Shown: positions 12,298 through 23,663 of the stretch, piece by piece
How positions within the stretch are numbered: position 1 is the first letter of the stretch
Layout of the letters: every line of letters starts with the position of its first letter
NCBI RefSeq assembly: GCF_023091745.1
Contig: NC_068910.1
Coordinates: 136,975,170-137,039,169, forward strand
Direction: 5' to 3'
From: Budorcas taxicolor
Taxonomy: Eukaryota; Chordata; Mammalia; Artiodactyla; Bovidae
Length of the DNA stretch: 64,000 nucleotides
The notes under the pieces: model-generated
The model's input: only the letters and a program-made list of their open reading frames with translations
Told to the model about the DNA's origin: nothing
Database searches by the model: none
Program-made: the position numbers and the translations under genes

Positions 12298-14624
12298 AAA
12301 CAGTGTTAATTTTCTTACTAAGATCAAAGAGGTTTGCTTTAGTATGTGTGTAGGGAGCAAGGGAGGCCAGGATGCAAACTGGCTGTGAGTAAATGCTTGC
12401 TGAAGATGGATTGGCCATCAGTTCAATTTCTCCCCTTACCTCTGCCTTAAACCTTAGAACTGCACTGCTGTATATCACATACTGAGCCTAGATCCCTGGG
12501 CCCCTAGCTTTTCCTGGGAAATAAGTAAGACCTCTGAGGTTGCTTAAGCACCTACAGGTGAGGAAAAGTGACAGGGGAGAGGGCGTTCTGACGATGCTCC
12601 CTTTCCCAGGTGCACCTATCTGTCTTCTGTTGAACTGCTGACCTGCAATGAGAATCAGACTAAGTAGGGGTGTGCAGTCCCCTCCAGTCGTCACTGCTCC
12701 CACCAAGAGGCAGTGGGGCTTGGGGCCTTCCCCAGGGCTCTCCAGTCAGGCTGCTTGCTCTGTGTGGCTCCTCCCATGTGTTGGCAGGTGTCCTTGTGTG
12801 CGTGCATACACGCATACACACCTCCCCACCCCCCACCCCCGAGTAACAAAGTCACTTGAGGAATCACCCATCAACATGATATGAGCAGCCAACTTCCCCA
12901 GCACTACACTCACAGGCACCCAGAACTGGATGTGGAAACCCTTGGTCTGAGAGACAGGCCTTCAGGCCCTCCCACCCTCTCCCGCATCATACAGGGCACA
13001 GGTTTTGTGGAAGACCCAGGACCAACAGCAGAAGGAAAGGAGGGAGCACTCTCATCATCCGTCACCTGCCATGCACCAGATATTAGTTCATTTAATTCTC
13101 TGGCAATACTTCTCGCGAGGCACCACGTTCCTGCTATTACAGGGAGGAAACTGACGCGAGAGGAGGAGTTGCATTTGTGCATGTCTGGGTCATCGGGGGC
13201 TGTCGGCTCTGCACTACCTCGTGTCATCCTCACAGCAGTCTCTGGAGGTGTGATGCTTGGTTCTAGTGGGGCTGGTGCCAGGACAGTGGGACTGACTCCC
13301 AGGTCTCTTTCCTCTTCTTCTCTCACTCCCCAAAGTGTGTCCCTGTGGACCACAGCAGCAGCATCACCTGGGAGCTCATCAGAAATACAGGATCCTGCCG
13401 CTGTCTCCTGCTAAATCCCAGCTGCACTTAACTGGGTCTCCACACACACATTTTGTGTGCACTCTAAAGTTTGCACAGCTCTGGCATTCACTGCACAGCT
13501 CTGAGGAAGACAGGTCTGAGCAGGGAAGAGGAAGAAGAGCGGACCTAGCTGAGAAAAGCTTCCTAAGGTAGACTTGAGCTGAGTCACCTGGGAGTACCAT
13601 GGAGGAGAGGTGGTCCCGTCTGCTCAGAATGGCATCAGCAGATACCTGCCCCTCCTGTGCAGGAGGGTCCCTGACTGCAGACTCACAGTTCCTGCCCATG
13701 TGAACAAGCGGATGGCATGCGTGAGGAGGGGAGGATTGGCACCTGCGCAGGCCGCCTGGCCCCACGTGCTGGAGATTGCTACCCTGCCAGGAAAGGCGGG
13801 CAACTCAGAGCTGGCTCTGCAGGATGTGTGCACCTGGACAGCCTCTCAGGAGGAGAGCAGAGGCTGGAAGGGCTTCATTTGGTGAAAGTTTCCTGAGATT
13901 CCCCCGAGGCGTCAGTTCTGAACGAGGGAGGTGTGGGGTCATCCTGTGTCAGCAGCTCCCCACGCACGCATGTCCAGGCAGAATGAATGGCAGGAGGCCT
14001 GGTTGGGCCCCTGTGGGCCTGAGTGCATGTGAGGAGGTGTCTAGGTCTTGGGCAAGGGCCAGGCGGCTCTGAGGGGGGAGAGAGGAGGCCGGCAGGGGCG
14101 GGAGTGTGGAGGATGCAGGCCTACCTGCGGCGTGCGTGCAGGTGTGAGCAGAGTGCTGGCGCTGGGCTCCAGGGGGCCTGGCTGACTCTGCTGCGCGGGT
14201 TCATTCTTTCTCTCCTTTGCCTCCTTCCCAAGGTGTGGCCACATCCCAGGTTTCTTCCTGCTTTTTCTCAGGCTAAGGACTATTTGGGAACTTGTGGCCT
14301 CCCCACAAGACAGCCTAGCAGGTTCCACACAGGACGGACAGCAGAGCAGCTCAGAGCCTCCCCCTGACCCTTGATGGAACCAGAATTTTCAGGGTGAGGG
14401 CCCCCATGGGGTATGGGGGTGAAAATAAGCACCTGATGATTTTGGCTGTGGTTCCCCAGTCAGCAGTTGTGCAGCCTGAATGGCCATGGGGAGAAAGGCA
14501 TGGAGAGGGCAGCCAGGAGCCCTGGGAGAGGCATGGCTCCGGGAGCAGCTGTTGTTTTCAGAGGATTCTTATTACTCTCCACAGGTGGTGGCTTGGGCTA
14601 GCCTCTAATTTTAAGGCCTGGACT
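12298..14624. other. Repeat-poor intronic sequence
   Basis: Mostly single-copy, becoming GC-richer after 12.6 kb. Possible degraded MIR text (ttcatttaattctctggcaa) near 13083-13170, and a MER5-like stretch (agcatcacctgggagctcat, agaaatacagg) at 13357-13395. Open frames such as 12881-13414 have no recognisable protein. Confidence 0.45.
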
Positions 14625-14859
14625 TACTGCAGTGGCTTCTCTTGTTGCGGAGCATGGGCTCCAGAGAATTCAGGCTTCAGTAGTTGGAGCCCGTGGGCTC
14701 CGTAGTTGTGGTTCCCAGGCTCTGGAGCACAGGCGCTATAGTTGTGGCACATGGGCTTAGAGGTCCCAAGGCATATGGGATCTTCCCAGACCAGAGATCA
14801 AGCCTGTGTCTCCTGCATTGGCAGGTGGATTCTTATCCACTGAGCCACCAGGGAAGCCC
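14625..14859 (-). mobile_element. CHR-2 SINE, 3'-truncated
   Basis: The antisense tRNA-Glu-derived head is clear at the right (ctgcattggcaggtggattc, ccactgagccaccagggaag). The body shows cagtggcttctcttgttgcg and repeated tagttgtgg units. The A-rich tail end is missing. Confidence 0.88.
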
Positions 14860-15860
14860 TAAAATTCCACTCTTAACGTTCATTCAGATCCCAGTTGGCT
14901 ATTCTGGTTCAGCCCAGGCCCCAGCTCTCTGACCCAGAGAGAGCTGAGAAGCCCCAGGCCCTGTATGTTCTTCTCCAAGGTGTTCCTCCAGCTACAGGAG
15001 CCCCAAGCATACCTGTGGGCATCTGAGTGGAAAGCTGGGTGTGGAGAGAGGGATGTGAGTGGTTCCCATTGTTTTCAGCCTTTAGAGCCAGCACCCTGGG
15101 CTCAGCAGAGATCCTGGTGATGTGTCTAGAAGGTGTAGAGAAGAGACGAGCAGAACAGATCCAAGGAGGCAGCTAAAGGGCACACTTCCAGTTTGGAGGG
15201 AGAATATCTCCCCAGGGAATCAGCCCCCCGCCGCAGGGAGCAGGGGGGCTCATGAGTGCTGGGTGAAGGTAAGGGTCGTCCGGAAGGAGCAGAGGGAAGG
15301 CAGGTGTGCTCCAAGTTGTCCGCAGAGAAGTCAGTGCATAAATGGGCCACGTAAGCCAGCATCTCGTGGCTGTCCCTTCCCCATCCTCCCAGTCGGGGCC
15401 TGTGTTGGGAGAAATGCACAAAGGCAGGAGGCACAAGCGAGGTGCCAGCACTGAGGCAGTTGTGGGTGGCACAGGGCCACACGAATCTGAGCTGGGAGGG
15501 TCGCCTTGTTCAGGTGGGAGAGCGAGGCTCGGACATGGCAGTGACCTGGTCGGTGTCCCTGTGCCTGTCGGTGATCATGGTTAAACAGCTATTGCTGTTG
15601 ATGCCATGCCCAAGGCAGAAATCTGGGCCTGGAGCTCCTGCCTTCTTCAATCCCTCTGTCCGTCTGTCAGTCCTGTCCTGTGCTTGCTACTATCCCAAGT
15701 CCTCCACTTCCCTCCATTCCCGACCCCACCAGGTTCCCCAGGCCATCTCCACCTATCTGCTTCCAGCCTTGCCTCCTCCCAGCCATCCCTCACCCCACCA
15801 AGGACTGTCCTAGTCCGCAGGCTGTGTTGCTTCAACCCTTTGTTACCCTCAGCATCAAGG
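14860..15860. other. Single-copy intronic sequence
   Basis: GC-rich, no repeat recognised. Several overlapping open frames on both strands reflect base composition rather than coding. Confidence 0.45.
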
Positions 15861-16297
15861 TAAGTCTCCCTAACCTCCCTGACGAGGCCCTTCATGGGCT
15901 GGCCCTGCCTGCTGCCCATCTCGCCTCCAGCAGGGCTGGACCACACTCAGTTCCCCGGGCTAGGCACACTCTCACCGCCCACCTCTGCTCTTCACCTGCA
16001 CTCTCCATGTCTGAGCTCACAGGCCAGTTTCTCCAAGGTTCAAGCCTTCCTCGAACCCCTCAAGACTGGCTGAGGAGCCTCTCTTTGGGGGCTTAACGTT
16101 CCCCATTGTTATGCTGGCCTGTCTCTTAGCACCAGAGTTGTGACTGCCTGTTGGCTGGTCTGCATTCTCCCCAGACACTAAGCCCCACGCAGGTAGAAGC
16201 GATACATATCTTTCTTGGTTATGGTTGTCTCCCAGGGCCCAAATGGTGTGCGGCACACAGTAGGCTTTCAGTAAGTATTTCTTCAATTAGTGAATGT
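15861..16297 (+). mobile_element. L2 LINE 3' end
   Basis: Follows the L2 3' pattern: gaggcccttcatgggctggc, ctgcccatctcgcc, then actaagccccacgcagg, cccagggcccaaatggtg, and the terminal cacacagtaggctttcagta with aagtatttcttcaattagtg. Ancient and diverged. Confidence 0.7.
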
Positions 16298-18640
16298 GCC
16301 AGGTGGTCCCTGGCACTTTGATTGAAGCCCTTCATTCTCTCAGGTTTACTATGACCACACTCAAGGGTTAAGTGACTGGTGGAGGCCCCACCTCTGCGAA
16401 GTGGCAGCCCTGAGTTACAGACCGGGCCTGACTCCACAGCCCCTGCTCCGAACCCTGTGCTTGTGGGGTGGAACTGCAGTTCTGTGGTCTCGGCCAGAGC
16501 CCCCCGGCATGTTTAGAGACCAGGAGGGGCCCCAATTGCAGTGACCAGGACACAGGGTGTGGCTGAGATCCCAGGCCACCTTTGAGGAGTTGTTTACTTT
16601 CTGAGCCAGGCAGTTCCGATAACCCCCTGTTAATGCTGTTCTTTGATTCAGCCTGGCTCAACTGCGATCTGAGCCAGCCCATCAGGAGGATAGATTATTC
16701 TGTGGAATTTCTTCTTCCTTTTCTTCTTTAAAAGAGAGAAAACGGAGAAGACAGCACCGTGGAATGCTGAGCTGCAAGGCTTCAGGGCACAGCGTGCAGC
16801 CAGCTGCGGGGGGAACGCTGGTAGGCCAGGGACAGTCTGGATGTTTGGGTGGGCTGGAGGCCAGGCGTGTGTGGCTCAGGTGTGCCCTGTACAGATGACC
16901 CTGAATGCTGCCACCTGGCACACGGGTCCCAGGCAGCCTCTGGGGGAGGAGAGGCTTTAAAGTGGAGAGCGGTATTTCAGAATCTGGGGCACCACGGGGA
17001 TGCAGGAGGCCTGTGCAGCATGGGTCGAAGGGAGAGCCACCTCCAGGCCAGCCCTGGGGTAGGGGGGAGGAGGAGGCTGGCCCAGCCCACGATTCTGGGC
17101 CTCTTTCCTGGCACAGCACTAGTGAGGGTGGGGCTGTGCAGCGCCTGAGAGCAGGAAGTCAGCCCTGGGCCCCACTGAGGGAATCATCAGAATGAGCCCA
17201 GGATAGAGTGGTCTCCCTTCATTGTCCTGGACTCTGCCAGGTTGTCCCCATATACAGGTAGTAGTGGCTCGTGAACGCAGCCCCCAGGCAGGGCAGGGTG
17301 TGAGGGGCACATGGAGGTAAATGCCTGCTCCCCTTCTCTCTGACCTCACTGTCAGGCTGGGGATGAGGATGAAACTATCTGACATTTGTCCCAAGTCACT
17401 GCCCCCTGCAGAGAAGCCACAGAGGGGTGGAGCCGGGGCAAAGCTGGATATTCTCTTTCCGAACACACATCCCTTCCCTGTACCATCCTGTGGAGACCCT
17501 ACTGGGCCTCCTCTTGTCCTCAGCTTGAACTTTCAGATGACGATAGTGTCCTTTCCTACTTGACCTCATACACAAGGATTTAGAATGCCTGAATAATTTA
17601 ATCCCATGGGGATGGCCCTTTGCTTTAGAGGTTTCATCCACATGAAGACACTGTGGCCACGCAGATGAAGCAGGGACTCTGGAGGGTTTCAGTGCTTTGA
17701 TAGAATTTGGGAATGGCTCCCTCTGTGGCCTCTCTTTCTTACCCTGCACTCCTATGACTGGCAGGATCCCGCCTCAGGCATCACCAGAGGTCTTCCCAAG
17801 GTGGACTACCCCCAGCGTGGTGACTGGTTGCCTGTCCTTGGTGGGTCCTGCAGGACAGCGGTCTCAGTGTGATTCCCCTTTGTGTCCTCAGTGTATGGAT
17901 TGCTGCAGTTTGCTTTCAAAGGCTGCTGGGGTCCTGGGGTTGTGTACAGGGGCAGGGCATTTGCAGAGAGCATCCTTGGGTGGTTAAACTCACTCAGTGA
18001 TGGCAAGGCGGCAAAGGCTGACCTAAGAATTTTAGGGAAATAACTGATGTACTATGACCCTAAAGGAGAGTGTGATTTTCCTTAGTCAGAATCTGAAAAG
18101 CATGAGACAAAGCGGAGGCAAAGCCATCCTGTTGGTATGGGAAGGCTTTGTGGTGCCGGGGCATGTGACTTCTTAGGTCCCAGACGGGTGATCTTGTGCA
18201 AGCTGCTTCCTCTGTCTGTGCTCCCGGGTCATCTCTAGGTTTTTTTTTAGTGGCAGGATTTTGGTTCCAGGGCCAGAGTTATGAATTGGCCTGGGATTCC
18301 TGCCTCCAAGCGCACCTGGGGCGGGGAGCGTGTGGGCTCTCTTCGGTCCTCCTGCTCCATGGTTCGAACTGGCCTGATGGAACTCACACCCCACCCTAGT
18401 CTTGGTGTGTGGAATCCCCTCTCCTGTCTTCTGCTCTGCCAACCAGTCCTCATCTGAGCAACACACTGCTCAGAAAATCCATTCTGTGAGTTCTCTCTCA
18501 TGCTGCTCTGAACTTGGTGTGAGCACCCCATAGGCTCCGCTCATTCCCAGGTCCCGCTGGGAACACAGCACTAAGCAGGGAGGGCACTTCCTGGTGCTCC
18601 ACAGCCTCACCTCTGGGCTTAGCCTCATAGGAGGGCTGTG
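16298..18640. other. Single-copy intronic sequence
   Basis: No gene or repeat recognised. GC-rich with many chance frames on both strands. Confidence 0.45.
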
Positions 18641-18860
18641 TGACCACAAGGACATTACTTAACTGCTCTGAGCTTTCATTTCCTTATGTGTAAGGTGGAA
18701 ATAGTACTGACCAGAGAAGCTGTCATGAGGGATTGAGAGAATGTGTGTAAAGCTGAGCGAGGGCTGTAGTGAGTGGCGGCAGCTAATTCCCTCTTCCTTG
18801 TTATTCCCAGTACAGTGCGTGGTCTGCACTAGGCTTTGAACAGGTATTTACTGAATACTT
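18641..18860 (-). mobile_element. MIR SINE
   Basis: Antisense MIR features: gtgtgaccacaaggacattac, ttaactgctctgagc, aaggtggaaatagtactgac and a terminal aggctttgaacaggtattta. Weakly conserved. Confidence 0.6.
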
Positions 18861-19167
18861 AGAGGTATGGCTGATCCTCACTTCTGAGAGGAGTTGATGA
18901 GGGCAGAGACCTCTGGGGAGACTGGAGGAGAGATCCCAGGTGTCGTCTCAATGGGGCAGAGGCGGGAATGCTTCCTGGTCGCCTTGCTGGCTGTGTGGGG
19001 CTGAAGCCTGCTGTCTGTGCCCGTGACCTGCAGGAAAGCTGGCTACCAGCTTGTGTCTATGTGTTGAGGACAGTGTGCCCTGTGGCTGAGGGCAGATTTG
19101 GAGGTGGTCTGGCTTCAGGGTCCCTCACTTTCTCTTCTGCTTTGATCCCCACTTCCATGGCAATTCC

Positions 19168-19480
19168 ATGGTAGCTGGTAAAGAATCTGCCTGCAGTGCA
19201 GGAGATCCGGGTTCAGTTCCTGGGTCAGGAAGATCCCCCAGAGAAGGGATAGGCTTCCCACTCCAGTATTCTTGGACTTCCCTGGTGGCTCAGACAGTAA
19301 AGAATCTACCTGCAATGCGGGAGACCTGGGTTCAATCCTTGGGTTAGGAAGGTCCCCTGGAGGAGGGCATGGCAACCCACTCCAGTATTCTTGCCTGGAG
19401 AATCCCCATGACAGAGGAACCTGGCAGGCTGCAGTCCATGAGGTTGCAAAGGGCTGGACACAACTGAGCGACTAAGCACA
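19168..19480 (+). mobile_element. Bov-tA SINE with duplicated head
   Basis: Two tRNA-Glu-derived heads in tandem. The first (ctggtaaagaatctgcctgc to about 19273) runs into a short Bov-A start ending cactccagtattcttgg. It is followed at once by a second complete head (acttccctggtggctcagac) plus a full Bov-A body to about 19480. Confidence 0.92.
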
Positions 19481-20212
19481 GCACAACTGATGGCATAAAG
19501 TCCTGGGGAGATGGGGAATTTTCTTGCCTTGCCTGCTCCTGCACAGCTGCTCAGACAGTGCACCCGGAGAGAGAGGAGATGGGCAGGTTTCAGCAGCATC
19601 CAGTGAGACATCAGGAAGGGAGGGAAGGAGGGAGGCAAAAAGATAGGAACAGTCCATCCCTATTTCCTGAAAACTGTATTTATGGGCATCCACAAAGGAC
19701 CAAAGTATAAGGACTCAGCAGAAACAAATACAGCTATTGCCCTGTGTGCTGCCCTATCCCATGGCCTCCCCTGACAAACAGCACATTGCTGGAGCTGCCG
19801 CTAGCAAATGGTGGGGCTTTGCTGGTGCATAGAAATGGGTTTTGAAACAACAACAGATCCCTGTTGTACTCACAGGGTTCTGCTGCATTTAAAGAGGGAT
19901 TGATTTTTGGAGTTTGGTGATTATTACATTGTCTTGAAGTTCATTCCCAAAGATTCATGGATGGTGAATCCTAGTCCTGGCTCAGAACCGTAGGCTTTCA
20001 AAGAAGAAAAGGGTCCAGACCTGATGAATCCACTTAACAGGCACAGGAATGAGGCTCTGGTAGGGAAGTGACTTGCCCAGGGTTGCCTGCTGGTGGGTCA
20101 GAGCCCGTGAACCGGGTTTAGGGTCCCTGCTCACCATACACCCGGCCGGGGTGGTGGGGAGTGGGAGAGTAGGGGTAGTGCGTGCGTGCTATAAACAAGC
20201 TACACTGCTTCT
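19481..20212. other. Single-copy sequence with possible MIR
   Basis: Nothing clear except MIR-like text at 20030-20110 (ttaacaggcacaggaatgag, gaagtgacttgcccagggtt). Confidence 0.45.
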
Positions 20213-21144
20213 CACTGAACATGATGCGTGTCCTTGGCTTTCATCATCTCTGATAGTATTGTTTTGCCTGCCTTATTTCATAAAATCCTCACAACCTGTT
20301 TCCACGGGGGGAGCCTGAAGCACAGATGCTTTAGCACCTTGCTCAGGGTAGTAGTAAGCAGAGGACCAGGATATGAATTCAGACTGTCTGCCCCAGAGCC
20401 TGCATTTTTTTCTTTTTTAAAAAAAATTTATTTATTTTTAATTGAAGGATAGTTGCTTTACAATATTGGTTTGATTTCTGCCATACATCACCATGAATTA
20501 GCCAGAGGTGTACATATGTCCCCTGCCTCTTGAACCCTTCCCACCTCCCACCCTTTCCCACCCCTCTAGATTGTTACAGAGCCCCAGTTGGAATTCCCCG
20601 AGTCATACAGCAAATTTCCCTTGGCTATCTACTTTACATATGGTAGTGTATATGCTTGCATACCACTCTCTCCATTCATCTCACCCTCTCCTTCCTCCGC
20701 CCCTCAACCCTTGTCCATAAATCTGTTCTATGTGTCTGTGTCTCCACTGCTTCCCTGCAAATAGGTTCATCAGTACCATCCTTCTAGATTTCATATATAT
20801 GCGTTAACATATATTATTTGTTTTTTTCTCTTTCTGACTTACTTCTCTGGATAGTAGGCTCTAGGTTTGTCCACCTCACTAGAACTGACTCAAATGTGTT
20901 CCTTTTCATGGCTGAGTAGTATTCCCTTGTATATATGTACCACAGCTTCTTTATCCATTCATCTGTGGATGGACATCTGTGTTGCTTCCACGTTCTAGCT
21001 ATTGTAAATAGTGCTGCGATGAACATTGGGGTACACGTGTCTTTTTCAGTTTTCGTTTCCTCAGGATATAGGCCTTGGAGTGGTATTGCTGGGTCATATG
21101 GTAGTTTTATTCCTAATTTTTTAAGGAATCTCTATAATGTCTTC

Positions 21145-21400
21145 AGAGAAGGCAATGGCAACCCACTCCAGTACTCTTGCCTGGAAAATCCCGTGGACAG
21201 AGGAGCCTGGTAGGCTGCAGTCCATGGGGTCGCTGAGTCAGACATGACTGAGCGACTTCACTTTCACTTCTCATTTTCATATGTTGGAGCAGGAAATGGC
21301 AGCCCACTCCAGTGTTCTTGCCTGGAGAATCCCAGGGATGGCGGAGCCTTGTAGGCTGCCATCTATGGGATCGCAGAGTTGGACACGACTGATGCAATTT

Positions 21401-21443
<43 letters not shown>

Positions 21444-21444
21444 A
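21145..21444 (+). mobile_element. BOV-A2 SINE nested in L1
   Basis: A full two-monomer element ending in an expanded (AGC)14 tail. Target duplication taatgtcttc (21135-21144) and tgatgtcttc (21445-21454). Confidence 0.95.
21401..21442 (+). repeat. (AGC)14 microsatellite
   Basis: Perfect AGC trinucleotide run of 42 bases formed from the 3' tail of the BOV-A2 element. It produces spurious poly-Ser and poly-Ala frames. Confidence 0.97.
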
Positions 21445-22475
21445 TGATGTCTTCCACAGTGGCTATATCAATTTGCATTCCCACCAGCAGTGCAAGAGGG
21501 GTCTCTTCTCACACCCTCACTAGCCCTTGTTGTTTGTGGACTTTTTGAAGATGGCCATTCTGACCAGTGTGAGATGGTATCTCATTGTAGTTTTGACTTG
21601 ATTTCTCTAATGCTAAGCGATGTTGAACATCTCTTCATGTGTTTATTAGCCATCTCTATGTCTTCCTTGGAGAAATATCTGTTTCGGTCTGTTGCCCACT
21701 TTTTGATTGGGTGGTTTGTTTTTCTGGTATTCAGTTGTATGACCTGCTTGTGTATTTTGGAAATTGTTTGTTTTTTAATAGTTCTGTTTATCTATTTCTG
21801 GCTGCACTGGGTCTGCACTGCTGTGTGGGCTCTCCTCTAGCTGTGGAGGGCAGGGGCCACTTCTTAGTTGTGACGCGCAGGCCTCTGATTGCGGCGGCTC
21901 CTCAGTGGGCTTCTCTTGTTGCAGGGCACTGGCTCTTGACTCAGGGGCTTCAGTGGTTACAGCAAGGACTGCACGGATTCTAGAGCAAGGACTCAGGAGT
22001 TATGCATGGGCTTAGCTGCTTGGCAGCATGTGGGATCCCCCAGGACTAGGGGCCGAACCCACGTCTCCTGCATTGGCAGGCAGATCCTTACCACTTAGCC
22101 ACCAGTGAAGCCCCAGAACCTGCATTCTTAACCCCATCATGAACTGGAACATTTTTAATGTCAGGGGACGACTGATACATACCTGCCTCCCTCTCCACCC
22201 CAGACTAACTTCTGACCCCCAGGGAAGGAAGCTGGCAGACCTGGGCCCTCCCTCCTGGCATCTTCAGCACCCTGCTTCCAGGAAGCATCTCCCCAGTGGT
22301 CCCTCCAAGACCCTGACAAAGTGAGAAAGCTCAGCAAATACTAGCATCAAATTTGCAAGTGGCCATGCCACCTATCTCATGGCCATTTTCAGGATAAAAT
22401 AATATCACTGCTGTTCATGCGGTTTTCATTTCTTTTAAAATTATTTAAAATACCCTGTTTCTTTTGAGTCCAATC

Positions 22476-22580
22476 CTCAGCCTCAGCATCACCTGGGAGC
22501 TTGTCAGAAATACAGCTTCTGAATGAGGATCTGCATTTTAACCAGATCCCAGGTGAGCCCTCGGCACAGGGACATCTGAA
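22476..22580. mobile_element. MER5-like MITE fragment
   Basis: agcatcacctgggagcttgt, agaaatacagcttctgaatg and atctgcattttaaccagatc match the MER5 terminal pattern. Confidence 0.65.
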
Positions 22581-23654
22581 AAGTACTGTTGGCTATGACA
22601 GGTACCTGAGGGGTGGTCCTGTGTCTGGCCCATTGCTGTCCCCCTGCCCTCCCCAACCCCAGTGCCTTGCTGTGTGCCTGACAGGTGGGATATCCCCATG
22701 TTTGTATCAATATGCCAATCACTTGTTCTACCCTTGACTTTGGGTATGCCAAAGTCAAACCTATGCCACAGTGTGCAGGAAGGCAAGCAGGGGCAGGCGC
22801 AGGCAGTGGTCAGCCCAGATGAAGTGGAGGGCTCACAGGTTGCTTCTGGGCTTGAGAAATAACACATTTTCCTGGATCTCAGTGGCCTTTACGCCCCTGT
22901 CAGCCATGCCAGGGTGTGAAGGGTACTGTGCTAGATTGAGCTTAATTCAGACACAAGGTTAAATTCCACCCATGTTCCTCCCCATCAGCCTTACCACACA
23001 CGCCTCCATAGGTTCTGCTTGGTGTCCTGGAAAACACCCAGCATGTGTTTTCCTGGCATCCTGGGCACTTCTCTCCCATGTCCCCTAGTGCCGCGGGGCT
23101 CTTGGGAGCAGTGAGCCACTTCTGAAGGTGACTCTCTCTGGCTTAGTCTTCACCCTGATGAAAGCCCCTCCCTCATCAGACTTCTGGGAAAGGGCAGAAT
23201 TGTGGAGCTGAGCTGAGGCCCCCTGAATGAGTCATGACCAGCCCAGCCTGCTGGCTGCAGGCCAGCAGTCACCTGGTTGGTTCCAGGGCTCACACCAGAT
23301 TTGAGTTGCTCCCTAGCAGTGATGTACAAGCCCCACTACTTGGAGGCCAGGGCTCTTCTGGGGTCAGCACTGGGAAGGGCATTTTCCATAGCACGGTGGG
23401 CACCACTGAGTCATTTTACCATCTGGGGGTCTTCATGGCTTACCTTTGTCATACCCACATCTCATCACAGGTGTGGATTCCTGAGCTCATGAGACCAACT
23501 TTTCTCCCTTGCCTTCTCTGTCCTCACACTGAGAGGGACCTGGCTCCCCACAGAGAAGACCCCGCTGGCCCCCGCTCAGAGGGCTAAGGGTGTTCTCTCC
23601 CTGAACTGCCTTTCTGAATTGTTCCACCAACTTCATCAGCATCCTCCTCCTCTT
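22581..23654. other. Single-copy intronic sequence
   Basis: No gene or repeat recognised. Confidence 0.45.
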
Positions 23655-23663
23655 TTAAATTTC

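Larger units (their letters stand above)
20421..21770 (-). mobile_element. Bovine-type L1 3' fragment inserted in the CHR-2 tail
   Basis: Antisense L1 3' UTR and ORF2 C-terminus: tttatttttaattgaaggat, ccatacatcaccatgaatta, acatctgtgttgcttcc and gaacattggggtacacgtgt. ttttttaa occurs at both edges (20413-20420 and 21771-21778), a plausible L1 target duplication inside the SINE A-tail. Interrupted by BOV-A2. Confidence 0.88.
20407..22113 (-). mobile_element. CHR-2 SINE inserted in MIR, tail split by L1
   Basis: The antisense body is at 21779-22113 (ctgtttatctatttctggct through tgcattggcaggcagatcc to ccaccagtgaagccc). Its T-rich tail is split, with the remaining part at 20407-20412. The duplication cccagagcctgcatt (20392-20406) and cccagaacctgcatt (22112-22126) brackets the whole 1.7-kb stack, so CHR-2 defined the outer boundaries. 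Confidence 0.88.
20213..22150 (+). mobile_element. MIR SINE split by a CHR-2/L1/BOV-A2 stack
   Basis: The left part (20213-20406) reads ttatttcataaaatcctcac, ctgaagcacagatgc, agaggaccaggatatgaattc and agactgtctgccccagagcc. The right part resumes with the duplicated target and cttaacccc. It is the oldest layer here, with later elements inserted inside it. Confidence 0.75.

Noticed and set aside
12881..13414. 177-codon frame as a gene
   Set aside because: No recognisable domain; overlaps a long antisense frame and MIR/MER5-like non-coding text.
21143..21484. Poly-alanine protein frame
   Set aside because: Produced by the (AGC)14 SINE tail.
20407..22113. CHR-2/L1 chimera made by template switching during one insertion
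   Set aside because: The outer duplication brackets both, but ttttttaa at both L1 edges and the split SINE tail fit a simple later L1 insertion into the CHR-2 A-tail.
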